Part shown: positions 38,621-51,499 of the stretch, in pieces
Layout: every line of letters starts with the position of its first letter
How positions within the stretch are numbered: the first letter of the stretch is position 1
Assembly: GCA_038496675.1 (NCBI GenBank)
Contig: CM076661.1
Coordinates: forward strand, 14,982,641 to 15,046,640
Direction of reading: 5' to 3'
Source: Rachycentron canadum
Taxonomy: Eukaryota; Chordata; Actinopteri; Carangiformes; Rachycentridae
Length of the DNA stretch: 64,000 bases
Program-made: the position numbers and the translations under genes
Notes under the pieces: generated by a model
The model's input: the letters and a program-made list of their open reading frames with translations, nothing else
Told to the model about the DNA's origin: nothing
Database searches by the model: none

Positions 38621-40058
38621 TATATGACTAGTCGTCATTTAAACCTGTCCTCCAACATTAAAGGCTTTTAAAAGACAAAACTGGGTTAAAAAACAAACAA
38701 AAAAAAATTCTATGTAGCTATTGATCTCAAGTATTTTCTAATATATTGGGTGTCACAGGACAGAATGTGAATGTGTATTATCATTGTGAGTTTTCTGGTT
38801 GAAGGGGATGTTGATGTATAAAGATGAAAGACCTGGAGAAATTTCTTCACTTCCAATTCCATTTCCTGTGCATCTATGTTTTCAAGCCGTAGGGAAACAA
38901 GTGGTACGGCCCCAGCGAAAACACATGTTCCTGGCTCTTGAGTATCAAAAAAACACGCGTGTACACGAAACTGTGTGTGTGCTAAATGATTCATGAGAGG
39001 CAAATGAAAACAGCCCAGCATTAAAGCGGAAAAATAGCCTGTCTGCATTTTAGATGAAGCAGAGGCCCTCTGACTCGCTGTGTCATGATATCTGGGTGAA
39101 ATATCTATGGTGAAACAGGCAGAAACTGATCAAAATACTCAAACTATATGGTAAATTATAACGTCACATGGAGCACATGTGGATATGAATCAATCACTCC
39201 TATTGGTATTTGAGTGTATATGTCAGTTTATACAGCAACACTAGCATGACCAAGAGCATGCTCCTGTACCTCTCTGTGTGAAACTGGCTTCAGATTAGCG
39301 GCCCTATTCTCAGAGCCTCTGTGTTCATAGCAGTGGCAGGGAGCTGCTGTGGCCTTCAGTGCTGCTGTCTGTTCTAAGAATAGGCAGCAGGGTCCAGAGA
39401 ACATCTCATCTCTGAGTCTCCCTGCCTCCCTTTCTCCTTTTTCTCTCCCGTCATTTTCTTCCCTCCCTCTCTTCCCCTTAACTCTGTTCCTCTCTTCTTC
39501 CTCTCCCTCGCATTTCTTTGCTTTCTTGACTCCTTTTCTCCTTTGCTCTCCTCCCCCTGTGTGCACTAATGTGGAGGCTGAATCTAACCCTGCTGGATGA
39601 CATTACTCGGTGCTGCCTGCTGGCCTGTCTGCCTGCCTGGGGACTCTAAAATAAAACACAGCAGTGGGGAGAGTCAGAGTGAGAGCACATACTGTATAGG
39701 CAGGCTGACTGACATGCTCTGATAGAGCACACACACTCGGTGTGTGAAAACGGCACACAGAGGACAGAATGTGTATCAAAGTGTGTGATGAATGTGTGTT
39801 TGTGAGCAAAGAGGTCTGTTTGATTGTGAGTGTGTGGTTGTACTGAGAGAGAGGGGAGGGGAGCAGGCCTCTCCAGCTGTGCCCTGTCAATCTTTCATGA
39901 CCTAACACTCAGAAATAGAGAGAAGGGCAAGGTGGACAGGAGTGAGGAGAAGAGACAGCAAGGGAGAGATAGTGTTTCTGAATTTTCCCTTTTGTCTGAT
40001 GGAAAATAAGTCAAGGAGGGGCAAATGAGCACTGAAAGACATACAAGTATTTTTGTCT

Positions 40059-40094
40059 ATGTGTGTGTGTATGTGTGTGTGTGTGTGTGTGTAT
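40059..40094 (+). repeat. (GT)n microsatellite
   Basis: GT units with one AT interruption. Confidence 0.9.
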
Positions 40095-40221
40095 GCTAGT
40101 GTGAATAACATGTCGCTGCCGGAACCCCATAGCCTGAATTCAACATCCCTCACCCTGAACAAGTGACAAAAAGATAACCACGTTTCACTTCACTGCTTCA
40201 CGCCCTCTCTGTTTCTCTGTT

Positions 40222-40252
<31 letters not shown>

Positions 40253-40449
40253 CGCTTACTCATTCTCTTTCTCATCCTGCTCTTCACCCTCCTGCCCTCC
40301 CTTCCTCACCCTCCCACCCCCAGCTCTCTCTCTGTCTTTCCACATGGCTAGCCATCCTCTCCCATGTCCCAGAGGATGGGAGGCTGTGCGGCAGCTTGGC
40401 AGGCTGTCAGGGGAGCGCCGGAGAGCAGGGAACATGTAGTGACTGGAAC

Positions 40450-40494
40450 GGGGGTGGTGGTGGTGGTGGGGCAGTGGAGGTGGGAGGTGGGGGG
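40450..40494 (+). other. G-rich block with GGT repeats
   Basis: The block runs GGGGG, then (GGT)n, GGGG, GGG and GGGGGG. It is quadruplex-prone, with some loops longer than 7 nt. Confidence 0.4.
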
Positions 40495-40904
40495 TATGAA
40501 ATCCCTGGCTCTTCACCTCACTGTGCCACTGGAAGAACTGGCTTGGCTTAGTAAGGTTAGGCAAAAGATGCAAAGGGCTAAGGGCTCTACAGAGTGGAGG
40601 AAAAAAAAAGAGCTCCCACTCTTCCTCTATTTCTCAGAGTACGTCACCGACACATACAGCAGGAAATAACAAGCCAGCAGTCAACATGTCATCCTGTGTC
40701 ATCCTCTGTAGCACCCCCCCAGTAACTAATATGACACATTACCTTTGATTGACCTGTAATTGCTACAACTGTCTGGGGGGAAATAAAGATCATCTTGAAA
40801 ATGGCAAACGTCAGCGTTGAGAAACATCATTCCTTCAAGTTTCTGTGCAATCTAATCAGTGCTGACCAACATGTACAATGGAGTAAACAGAAGAGTTAAA
40901 TAGT

Positions 40905-41060
40905 TTGCACTTACTAATTGTGCAAATGCTCTTATCCAAAGTGACTTGCAACTGAGGACATTACTAAAGCGTCAGTGCAGTACGAGACCTCTTTGTAAGT
41001 GCTACAGTTAAGAAGTGCACCAAAAGTGCCTAGTAAGTGCTAGTTAGGCATGTTAGGGTG
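40905..41060 (+). repeat. Diverged teleost interspersed repeat (ttatccaaagtgacttgca type)
   Basis: The motif ctcttatccaaagtgacttg, followed by repeated aagtgcta/agtgccta words, resembles a widespread fish repeat whose core is cttttatccaaagcgactta. The copy is old and its borders are approximate. Confidence 0.5.
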
Positions 41061-42189
41061 TTAGAGCTGATTTATTTTTTTCACAAAATGTTCATGACAA
41101 CCTAATATTCAGTTTAGTTTTTTTTTTTTTTTTTTATCTCTGTGTAATGTGCAACTACAAGGAAGAGAAAATATATGTGCACTACAGCCAGATCAGGCAA
41201 GAGGTTTCACTATTGAAGGCTTCATCTTCTCAATAGACAATCTTTGCTCTGGGTGCTTAATTCTCTATTGTGTGCAACTGGAGGAACAGGCTTAGCTAGA
41301 CCACAGCAAATGTGAAGAGAAAACTGCAGTGTTAATGGTAACCCTGTATTAAAAATGTTCATATCAGTTTAAAATGGGAAAGCCATCTGTAAACAGGTGC
41401 TGACTGCTGGTAACATATTACCAAGAAGGGACAAAGCTGTTACTGTGAAAAACACCAATCACTCATTCATACATTCATTCATTCACCAACCACGTGACAG
41501 CATCAAAATTAATTGTTAATGCAAGACTTAAACCCAAGGCGAGAACATTAACAACAGTGCTAATGCTGCATGAAAGCTATACTGAAAAGCACCTACTTTG
41601 TCTTTATGTTATTAGAGCATTAACGATACAGATACAGATGTAGATACTTTATAATGCTATTCCAGGCAGGCCATGTTTCCAATATATTATATTTTAAAAG
41701 AACCAAGGGGCACTGTGACTTGCATTTGTGATAAGTTACTAAAGCACTTTTTCCCTTTGGTCTCCCTTCAAAAATCCCGCCACATCACACAGCAGACTCG
41801 TCCCAAAACAACAACATGACACTTTGCCGACCCGCGCTCCCTCCCTCCTGACAGAGAGAAAGGGGGAAAAAAAGATGACAGCAGCTTTAGATCTGACATC
41901 AAACGCCGGCGAGAGAGTGAGAAAGAGAGGAGGGGAGAAAAAAAAAATGGTTACATCTCTGCCGTGACAGCTTGCTGGAAGAGCCTGGCAAGCGCCAAGC
42001 AATTTCTCTCTCCTTCTCCCTCTCTCTTCCCAGTCCATCTATCCATCTCACCCTCTCTCCATCTCTGTGTCTCTCTCATCAAAACTTGCCGCCGATTAGG
42101 ATCTCTGCGAGCCATGCGCTTTGGATGGGATGTGAAAACACACGGAGAACCCAAGGGGTAAAATGCCAGGATTAAAGTGGTGAGGGAAT

Positions 42190-42310
42190 ATGGGGTGATA
42201 GTGGTTGTGGTTCAAATAGAACGGCCCCCGTGACTGCAGTGGCTCCTCGCCTCGCCTTGCTCTCTCGCTGATACATCAAGGCCATTTCTCATTATAGCAT
42301 GAGGGGGGAG
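42190..42310. other. Candidate conserved non-coding block
   Basis: This is a compact non-repeat segment (acggcccccgtgactgcag, then catttctcattatagcatg) between purine-rich tracts, about 1.2 kb from the 105-nt exon. It has no coding frame consistent with arid1b. Confidence 0.22.
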
Positions 42311-43460
42311 AAAAGCTTTCATGATGCTGCTTTAGATGGAAAGACAGAGAAGGAAAGGGAACGCGGGGTAAAGAGTGTGGGAGAATGAAAATAAAAGAAA
42401 AAAGGAGAAATGCCAAGATAAAGCAGATGACATACTATCAGTAGTATGTCAGGGAGAAAAAAAAGAGATAGAGATAGAAAGAGCGTGTGACTGTGTGTGC
42501 ATGAGAAAGTGGAGTAACCAGAATCACTTGGAAAACTGAAAGATAAATCAGGCACTGATTTGAAACAAAGTAAAGTCAGCCATCATTGTGTGTTCAAACA
42601 GGACGACCATTGCACAGACTTTTAAAGTACCAGTGCATGAAAAATATTATGGCTTAATTTGAGTTCATACACTTAGCTTTTCTTGCAGTTTATTCCCCCC
42701 ACTCCTGAGGCAGTTCCAAAGTATCTGGTAAATTAAACGGCACACACCTCAAGCAGTGCCAATATTTGCGACTTTTGCAAAATGTCTATTTATTCTATTC
42801 TCAGAGCTGGAAGGGGAGAAATGATAGAGAGTAAAAAGCGATTAGTTTAGCCAAAAAATTGGTGCGGCCTACATCTCTCTCCCCTCATAGATCAGCCCAG
42901 CCTCACAATTTCTTCTCAATTACTCCTCCAGTCAACCTGCTTAACGATTTTTAGCTCGCTCAAATGCCAAGAGGCAGCGCACGTGGGTTTACATGGAATG
43001 TCTGTGTCCGTGCATATGCTTTGCTGTGCATGTGGGAGTATGTGTGAGTGAGTGCATGATGCTGAGACCATGGGCTGATGCACGTGGCCTTTTCTGCCTT
43101 CTGCATGGGTGGCAGTCAAAACACAGACATGAGCTCTGAAATGAGCAGTCAGAGCCATGTTGTCCCATGGGATGTGAGACAAATAGGCGGGTCATTTGAT
43201 TGGACAGAGAATCTTACAAATGATTAGACAGTGAGCTGGGAATACAGTAAGTGGAGGATAACAAAAAAGCAAATGTCTCTATGAGGCTTGAATCTGTGTT
43301 TTTTTATGTGCTGCAGCAAAGGACTCTTTAATTCTGCTTTAACTTTGAGCTATATATATATATATATAATTGGGCTATATATTGCATCATATGTAATGCT
43401 GTATTCTGACTGTACATGTCACATTCAGCTTACTGGTGGTGTAAACTGTCAGTCACTTAC

Positions 43461-43565
43461 CGGCAGACTGGAGGGGCGGTCCTGGGAGACGCCATCTTCA
43501 TTGATGGCCTTCCCAGAATTCCCCGGAGCAGGACCCCTGTTGCTGTAGCTCTCCTGCTGGGCTTC
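43461..43565 (-). CDS. arid1b: Internal exon of ARID1B-like BAF-complex subunit (ends RPSSLP)
   Basis: This is the exon downstream of 57149-57313 in the same gene. It encodes 35 residues of the disordered region before the ARID domain. Seen: the peptide begins EAQQESYSNRGPAPGNSG and ends QDRPSSLP; the acceptor is ctttctttctag|GAAG and the donor CTGCCG|gtaagtgac, both strong; length 105 nt, phase 0 at both ends. Known: in human ARID1B the matching exon reads QEGYGTR, then GK, HED and finally RPSSLP, and the next exon begins DLSG. The shared spacing of Q-E-x-Y, the acidic ED pair and the invariant RPSSLP end make the family assignment firm. ARID1A also ends this exon RPSSLP, but its middle differs, so arid1b is preferred. 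The exon lacks an ATG, so it is only visible from splice sites plus homology. The middle of the peptide is poorly conserved, as expected for a linker. Confidence 0.9.
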
Positions 43566-44014
43566 CTAGAAAGAAAGGCAGAGAGAGAAACAAACAAACA
43601 GAGTCTATGATCAACAATCTAAAAGGCTGTACTTTGCAATATGTAGGTAAAAGCGTGACATTCCTTACAGTGTGTATACAAACTGTGTATTGTGTAATGG
43701 TAGTACTGGAAAAGGAAGGTTGCAAGTTCTCTTCCCTTTTTATTGAGGCAATATTTCAACCTACATGGACTTTGTTAGGCAAGTTATCAGGGCCTTACAG
43801 TATTTTCTATCATTTTGCATCTACATATAAGGCTTGGTTTTTGTTCACATCAAGATGACTTTATGAGTCTAAAATTTGCATCAAAAACCACAGACATACA
43901 CACACACTGATATAGTACTTGCAGACTGAAAATGATTTGAACACGCACCCATCAGCACACCATACCCGCCAATTCATTTCAACCAAATCCCAGCCTAACC
44001 ACCCACTAATCCTC

Positions 44015-44017
<3 letters not shown>

Positions 44018-44056
<39 letters not shown>
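44018..44056 (+). repeat. (CA)n microsatellite
   Basis: There are about 19 perfect units. Confidence 0.93.
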
Positions 44057-44059
<3 letters not shown>

Positions 44060-45300
44060 CTATTGTTCAATCTAAGTCATTTTCTTTCCCTCTGTAATCA
44101 CAAGCCTATCTAGTGTAAACCAATTTTCTCCCCATTGTCGGAGGTGTTGCCCTCTCCCTCCCTCTGTATCTCTACCTCCTTCCCTCTCCCTCTTCTTTTC
44201 ATTCACCACGGAGGTCGTTCCTCCATCATGTTAAGCGTCGGCAGCACAATGGCAACTTGTTAAAGAGCTCTGAGTGGAAGGATTAGTGATAACTGATCGG
44301 CGAGACGCGGCAAGAGATCACACGCGAGTGCTTGCACACACAACCAGACACAACATACACACAGTCACACATTTATGTTATATACACACATACAGAGTGT
44401 CCTCAGGTTTTTACTTTCAAAATCTTTTTTTCCCCTCAGTTTGATTTCTTATCAGTTGTGTGATTATACTGTAGTAGGTGGGCAATATTCCTGTCAGCTA
44501 GGTGATATAATTTTATAGCTGAAGATTATCCTTCTCAGCGAGAGCTGTATCATGTGAAATGGATCTATTATTAGAGCATTAAATGTGTCATAATTTGTGC
44601 ATCCAGGCTGAATGATACAGATTCAGTGCTTTTGTGGATTCTTATGAAATCTAATCTCAAGTTAATTTCTTACATATATACAATACCTGCAAAGTTACAC
44701 AGTTTGCATGCAGTTTTAAAAGATGGGCACACACAGATAAAAAGTTAATGTATTCATTCATCCATTATTAAGAAAATGTAATGTAATGACCTTAAATGCC
44801 CCGGAGAAGTCCCTTCAAATTCACATTTCAATTATTAGCCAATTAAATCACTGAAGCACTAATTTAAAAAATTCTGGAAAAAAATCCTAATGTTTCCTGA
44901 AATGTCAGTGTATACTCTCCGTAGGCATTTGGTGGACACTTACTCAAAGTACAATTTTTAGCATTAAGTGTACTCACGTTCCACCCACTGTAAAGCCATG
45001 TCTCCCTTGTGCAGCACTCTAAAATCGGGGTCTGCAATGTGCTGTGTGTAAGTGAAACCCCTGAACATGTTCCAGTGGTTTCATATGTTTCAGGAAGGAT
45101 CATTACATTTTGTCAATGAGCCTTCTGCTCAATTAATTTAACATAACAATTTATGGGAATTTTAACTTTCTTTAAAGGGTGTTCAGAGCAAGCAGAGTTA
45201 GCAATGATACTAATGTGTCAAAAATCTACAGGCGCACAGTGAAGTAACAACCACATGTGCAGTTTTCCAACAGCTAAAGTAACTAGATTTTGAAATAATA

Positions 45301-45302
<2 letters not shown>

Positions 45303-45328
<26 letters not shown>
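45303..45328 (+). repeat. Poly-T, 26 nt
   Basis: Uninterrupted T, followed by A6. It could be the tail of an insertion on the minus strand, but no body was recognised. Confidence 0.9.
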
Positions 45329-45337
<9 letters not shown>

Positions 45338-45549
45338 CATTTATTTAAGTGATTTAATCAGCATTAATCAAATAACACAGATATCAATTCTTATGGGGAA
45401 ATTTCAAGTGATTATTATCTTTTTATTAATTTACTGTAATTTCAGTTCAAATGTTCACAGTAAGAGACAAAAGCAAAGATGCACAGTAAATAAATGACAC
45501 AGTCAGGGGACCTAATAACAATCATTTTAAATCTGTGAATGTAAAAAGT

Positions 45550-45765
45550 TAGACTTTCCTTTGAGGGACTTTGGACTTACACTTGAAGACATATTCAATA
45601 ATGGTTGTGATTGTTTTAATATGTGTGTCTGTGTATGTGATGACTGCTTTGTTAGACTGCCTTGTTGTGATGTCGTATATATGTAATTTTTTCTCAGGTT
45701 TCTGTTTCAAGTGATCTTGGCCTCAGTTTGACATCCTGAATAAATAAATCTTAACTAACTCACAT
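45550..45765 (+). mobile_element. Possible LINE 3' tail
   Basis: The end reads gatcttggcctcagtttgac, then atcctgaataaataaatctt. It resembles the 3' end of teleost LINEs (gacctTGGTCTCA.. then TTCCTGGTTAAATAAAGG). No reverse-transcriptase frame is present, so only a 5'-truncated relic is suggested. Confidence 0.4.
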
Positions 45766-46273
45766 TGGATTTTAAATAATCAAAATGAAGAGGCTTTTGC
45801 CAAATATCAAGCAATAATCTTAGCCCATTGGGTTATTTATTCTAATCATGCCCTTAAAGCCAAAAAGCAGCATCATCCATAACCACATCTCGAAGCCAGA
45901 GGGGAAGCCCTGTTACCCACATGTGGTTTGATCATTGGATCACATATCACCCTGTAAGTGGGTGGGTGCAGAGAGACACAACAGGACTGCAGCAAAGAAC
46001 AGAGGTGTTATTTTAAAAACAAAGCCATGCTAGTTTCCTCGTCAGGGCCCGGGGCAAGCGTTGTATTTGTGTGCATAGCCCCTCCTGTGTTTATCACTGG
46101 GAGCCTGGATGCACGCCAAACGTCAGGCTTTTATTACATGGTCGGACGTGTTTCGTTTGAAACAGAAACCCGACTTTGACACAAATACACCTCCACAGGT
46201 AAATAAAGACCTGGGGAAGGAGGGAGTAGGAAAGGAATTGAAAAAGAGAAGATATGTGCAGTGGACAAGTGTT

Positions 46274-46275
<2 letters not shown>

Positions 46276-46360
<85 letters not shown>

Positions 46361-46371
46361 AACACACACAA
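46276..46371 (+). repeat. (CA)n microsatellite, about 39 perfect units
   Basis: This is the longest perfect CA run in the window (46276-46354), with imperfect units to 46371. It is alternating purine-pyrimidine and therefore prone to Z-DNA. Confidence 0.95.
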
Positions 46372-48679
46372 GCACTCATGTGACAGTTAAGTTCACAGAC
46401 AGACAGCACACATGGACAGACAGTTGCTCACACAGTGAATTGAGAATTGAAGAGTGGCTGCTGACCCAAGTCCAATATTTATTCAGGCATAGTCTGTAGT
46501 GTGTGTGTGTGTAGTGTGTGTGTATGTGTGTATGTGTGTACTCGAGGGGATTTCCGTTTTAAGTGGGTCAAAGTGAGGTTAGCCTCATACTACTGTTTAC
46601 ACTCACGTTCTTACATCATCATTGTCAACTGTAATATGGACAGGGAAGGTGAGATAGAAACAGCAGCTGGCAGGAGGGAGGGCAGAGAGACACTGAGACC
46701 AGGAGGGAAGTACTGAAGCTGAGAAGCAAGAGATAGAAAGAGAAGAAATGAAGGCAGTGAAAAAAAAAAAAAAAGGAGAGGGAGGCAGAGAAACAACGGT
46801 GAAAAAAGACTAGAAAAAGCGAGCGCGGGAGAACATCAGAGGCAAATGAAGGAGTGCTGCGAGTGCATCCTTTCATTTGAGTTTTTTCCAGTCCATTGTC
46901 TCAAAATCCCATTTCCCAGCTAATTTAGAAGCTTCTAAAATACACTCCACTCCATACCTTAAGCCTTAGGCCACAGCTAATCCTGTCTTCACACGCACAC
47001 ACTCCCATACGCGCACACACAGAGACATGCTCATTCATCCTCCATGCTTTTCAAAAGACTTCATCTTGGCATAGTAGAAACGAATGAAGGATATTGAAGG
47101 CAAGTGTTTGAAGTACATCAGGGAATGCAGGAATCAAACTGTGAGTTAAATGCTATTAGACAGCTGTGTGGAGAGGCAGTGTAATATTAGATTTGATTGA
47201 ATAGATGACTGCTGAATGTGGTGTAATATATAGAGCCGGAGAGGTTTTATGCAGACGTAAATCAATATTGTAGCACCACGTTAATCCCAGCCACTCTGGA
47301 ATGGGAGTCAGCAGGGAAGTGTGAAATGTTCCAGAAACAGGGACATGTGGATGTCGCATGCAGACAGTTGTTTGGAATATGAGATTTGCAGGAACCAGCT
47401 TACAAAAGTACTCAATCCGGCCTGAAAATTAATCCTGTGTGTTGTGTCTGTATGAAGTTAAGACTTCCATTTTCTTTTACTCAAAGAAGAGGTCAAGTGT
47501 TAGGTTGTGCTGCAGAACAGCGCCTCCTAGAGCCGGCTGCCATTTCAGTGCGGCAGATTAAGGATGTCTTGGCCTCAGTACAACCTTAAATAATCCAAAA
47601 AATCCAGCCATCCCACACAGAAAAATGTGATTCATTTGTTCTTTCTTTTCTTTTTTTTGGCTCACTCTTAGTTGAGAGAAGGTTGTTCTGGGTCTTTTTT
47701 GGTCTAATGCACTCCACACGTTCTAACTCTATATTCAAGCAGAGGTAAAACGCTGCCTCGCTTTGCTTGTATAAGTTTGATTGCTTGTCTTGGAAAATCA
47801 GCAATGAAACTGGTATGACAGAAAGCAAGCACATTTGATGCCACCACTTGACACAGCACAAAGCAGCCAGAGCAAAATTCACAGCCATTACGCTAAGCTG
47901 GTTTTGGCTGACATCTGTCTCAATCTCCTTTTTTTTTTAACAGTGAAGAAAAGATGTGGATTACCTCAAACTGTACTTCAGCATTATTTATTTCAATTTT
48001 AACATGCTTGGGTTTTAATCCTGTTTTCCACTGCTATTGTTTGCTCTGGGCTATCCTGCTTTTAAAAAATTATATATTATATGCAGATGTCAGTTTTCCA
48101 CACACATCCACAATACAGTAGGTGTCCTGCTGGAATCTGATTGGCTCTTAAATTATGAAGTCAAATGAACCAACCTCTACACATACTGTTTGTTCTTTTC
48201 TATGTACTTTTCCTCTACTTTTCCTCCCTTTTGTTTTGATTATATAAATATATTTATTTTTATTTCTTCTCCAACCCTCCCTCCCCCTCCTCAGACTTAA
48301 CTGCTCCCTCAGTCTCCATCATTGCACCTTCCTCATTCTCATTTTCTTCCTCTCTGTCCCCATTAATCTCTGGCGTTCCCCATACCTCTCACATCCCTCC
48401 TACTCCCCATCTCTTCCACTTTTTCTATCCACCTCTAGCTTTCCATCCCACCTCCCTTTCTCCATCCTGCTCCTCTTCATCAATACCATCTCCACTCCTT
48501 TTTCCCCCAGTCCCTCCCCGTCTCCAGCCACTCTCCTCATGACTACCAAATGAATTAGTCACCCCCCCCCTTTTCCCCTGCACCTTGGCAGATGCACATC
48601 TCCACAAAATCTGACGCTAATGCCATTAATATTCATTAAAAATTAAGCTTAATTGTGTGTCTTTAGGAGAGAGCCTCCA

Positions 48680-48735
48680 TACACACACACACTTACACAC
48701 ACACACACACACAGACACCCTAGCCATACAGACAT

Positions 48736-48779
<44 letters not shown>
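48680..48779 (+). repeat. Two-part (CA)n microsatellite
   Basis: A short CA block (48680-48712) and a perfect one (48737-48779) are separated by 24 bp. Confidence 0.92.
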
Positions 48780-48781
<2 letters not shown>

Positions 48782-49090
48782 TCAACATCGGTGCATTTGG
48801 CCAACACCTCCTGCCACATTACCCCAAGGACAGGGAGCTTCTGATGTCCATTGAGCTCGATACTGAGAAGCACAAACACCGTCTTTCTTACACACATCCA
48901 GTCAAATGGATCAGTCACTAGGGAAAGACATGGTGATGGAAGGGTCAGACGGAGATAAGAAGTGAGTGTGTAGACGACATTCTTTATTTATGTGTGAATG
49001 TGTGCATACCCACCTCTCTGCTAGTAATTCCTGTTGAAGGCAGTATTTTTAACTTTCATTTGGCCGAGCTGTTAAAGAACAACTGCTCTT

Positions 49091-49116
49091 AAAAAAAAAA
49101 AAAAAAAAAAAAAAAA
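49091..49116 (+). repeat. Poly-A, 26 nt
   Basis: Uninterrupted A. No retroelement body was recognised upstream. Confidence 0.9.
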
Positions 49117-50482
49117 CACCAGACATGTTCAAAAAGCATCTACACATCAGAGAGGCAGTGATGATGATGATGGTGGTGGTGGTAAAGAGTGGGGGGAGGC
49201 AGGACATCCATATTCAACACTCCGCATTCACACATGCACTGGTTCAGACTTGCAGATATGCACACGTGCTCACACCAATCAGACTGACTGAACCATAATT
49301 GAAGCAACAATCAGCAGTGAGCGCGAGCTACACTGTGTTCTGAAAAATGTGACAAATCAATATTTGGTTATGATATGCTTGTCTCCCGTGTTTTCTTGAC
49401 ACTTACATCTTTTGATCCTTTGCTGCATATTTGGAAAACACTGCAGATACATTCTGATTACTTCAAATATGCTGTAAATATATAATAAGGCAGACCTACT
49501 TTTGTTTCCTACAATGGCCTTTTCAAACCATGTGTTGGTTTGACTACATGTAAATCATGGACATTTACTCCAGGGTACAGGCTACTATTATCATCACGGG
49601 AAAAGTGAAGATTAGAATGGAAATAGCTGCTGTATGTGCATATGTGAAGATGCCTGTGTCTGTATGCTCACATATCGGTCAACGGCGTATGTGTGTGTGC
49701 CTGTGTATGTGTGTGCATCCAGCCTATCTTAATAGGTCCATTTGTAGCAGAGCCTGTTCTAGTGCTGTGTCCTTCAGATTGGATTCTATCTCAGCAATCC
49801 CCCTGACCTTTAGCACAAAGAGACTACAAGAGAGGACCAGAGCTGACACAGGACACACACGCGCACTCACACAGAGCTTGTACGCACACACAGCCACAAG
49901 CAAGCATTCGTTCTTACCCATATAAACAGAGGCACACATACGCAGAAAGAAATGCACACGCACACCCACACCAGTTTGTGTGCAGGCCGTCCCTCAGGGA
50001 TGATGTCAGATGTAGCTAACGGTGTAAGCTGCAGATCCCGTTGCCAAGGCTTTCATTCTCATTCCTCTACAAAGGCTAATCAAATAAGAGCCGGTCTTTG
50101 TACCATCTTCACTTCACATACTCTTTGCAAGTCCCCATCACCACCACCCCATCCGCCCATTCACTCCAATTGCTTTGGCTCACATTTAAGAGGACATCCA
50201 CCCAAACTGGTGTACACCCACATGACTTTTGCTAAAGCATGGAGGAACAATAGTGATGTGTTGGCGAGCTTGACTTTGACTGTGACATTTTTTTTTTTGG
50301 TGTTTTCTCTTTCTCTCTCTGTCTGTGAAGTCTGTATCCAGGAACAAATGTAGCGGCATTTCCTAACAAATGGCAGCTAAATGAGGCCCCTAGGGTGCTG
50401 TGCCGCTAACTACCGGCCCCCTTTTTTCTGAGCCATTATGATTGTCCTAACCGTTCCAAAAACACCTCTCCCGTTCTCGTTC

Positions 50483-50490
50483 ATTTGCAT
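50483..50490 (-). promoter_or_regulatory. Octamer (POU) motif in non-repeat block
   Basis: ATTTGCAT is the exact octamer bound by OCT factors. It lies in a compact non-repeat block (50345-50510) with CpG-containing words, which might be a conserved element. Confidence 0.3.
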
Positions 50491-50788
50491 TTGAATTGCA
50501 GCTCGGCTGTACAAAAACAAACATAAATCAAAAAAGAGGGGAAAAAAAAGAAGAAGAAAAAAAAAAACAATGGTGGATTCTGGTCGAGCAATTAGCGGAT
50601 GTCAGTCAATGTGGAGGTAAAAAACACACAAAATTAAAAACATTGTCTCAAACACATGCAGACACACGCAGTGATGCACACAAAACCTTGCTGACTTATA
50701 CAGTATATACATAATTTTTTTCTTTTCCAGTTTTATCATTTAGTTTTTGCTTGAAAACTCATCAAGCTTAAGTGCTCGTCAGCAGTGG

Positions 50789-50873
50789 CCAATCGGAGTG
50801 CAGCAGGCCCAGGGTTGCCGTGGCGATACGCAGGGACATTTAGAGGACTCCGATAAACTCTGCCATTTAAAAG
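50789..50873 (+). promoter_or_regulatory. Promoter-like cluster: CCAAT box, RFX X-box-like, TTTAAAAG
   Basis: CCAAT at 50789-50793, GTTGCCGTGGCGAT at 50814-50827 (X-box-like) and tttaaaag at 50866-50873 sit in promoter-like order in a non-repeat block. No supported gene follows on the plus strand. Confidence 0.28.
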
Positions 50874-51473
50874 GTTATGACAATTAACGCAGCTCTCTGC
50901 AAATTACCACTGCCAGACCTTTACCCACGGACGTCTCTCTCTCCCTCTTATCACCCTGCACCCAGCCTCACTCTCTCTCTCGTCTACCTCCTCCTCTCCC
51001 TCTCTCACCATATGCCCTCCATTTCCTCAGCCTGTCCTCCCTCCATTCCTTGCTCCCTCCTTCTTTCTGTCCACCCCCTTCCAGCCAGCAGCACTTTTAT
51101 TATCCTGTTAATTAACAGAGTTCTTCACTTAATATTCAAATGGTGACCAATTAATGACATTGAACTTTGGGCGCCCCACCCACCCACCTTCCCCTCTGCT
51201 CTCACCACATCCTATTCACTCTCTCTCTTCACTCATCCTCCTTCCTGGCTCTCATTTCCTCTGTCTCGTCCCCTCAACCTCCCCACTATCGCCAAGGTGA
51301 GCTCCCATTTCCGAGAGAAAGTGTGTGTGTGTGTGCGTGTGTGTGTGTATGGGGGGGAAGGCACGGTGATTGAGGCAGTGGAGCAAGTATACAGCAAGGG
51401 GGTAATAAAGCCAGGGGGGCAGGCGGCAGAAAGGCTCCACGGCCTTTTAATTAACCTGGTGTGATTAAAAGCA

Positions 51474-51499
51474 GGGGTGGCGGAGGGTGGGGGTAAGGG
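51474..51499 (+). other. Canonical G-quadruplex motif
   Basis: The tracts GGGG, GGG, GGGGG and GGG have loops of 7, 1 and 3 nt. Confidence 0.6.

Noticed and set aside
40256..40573. Possible next arid1b exon (GC-rich minus-strand frame)
   Set aside because: The translation lacks DLSG or the SPSPVGSP-type content expected of the next exon, and no matching splice borders were seen.
45303..45328. Poly-T as proof of a processed retrocopy
   Set aside because: No gene-like or element-like body adjoins it; it may be a simple homopolymer.
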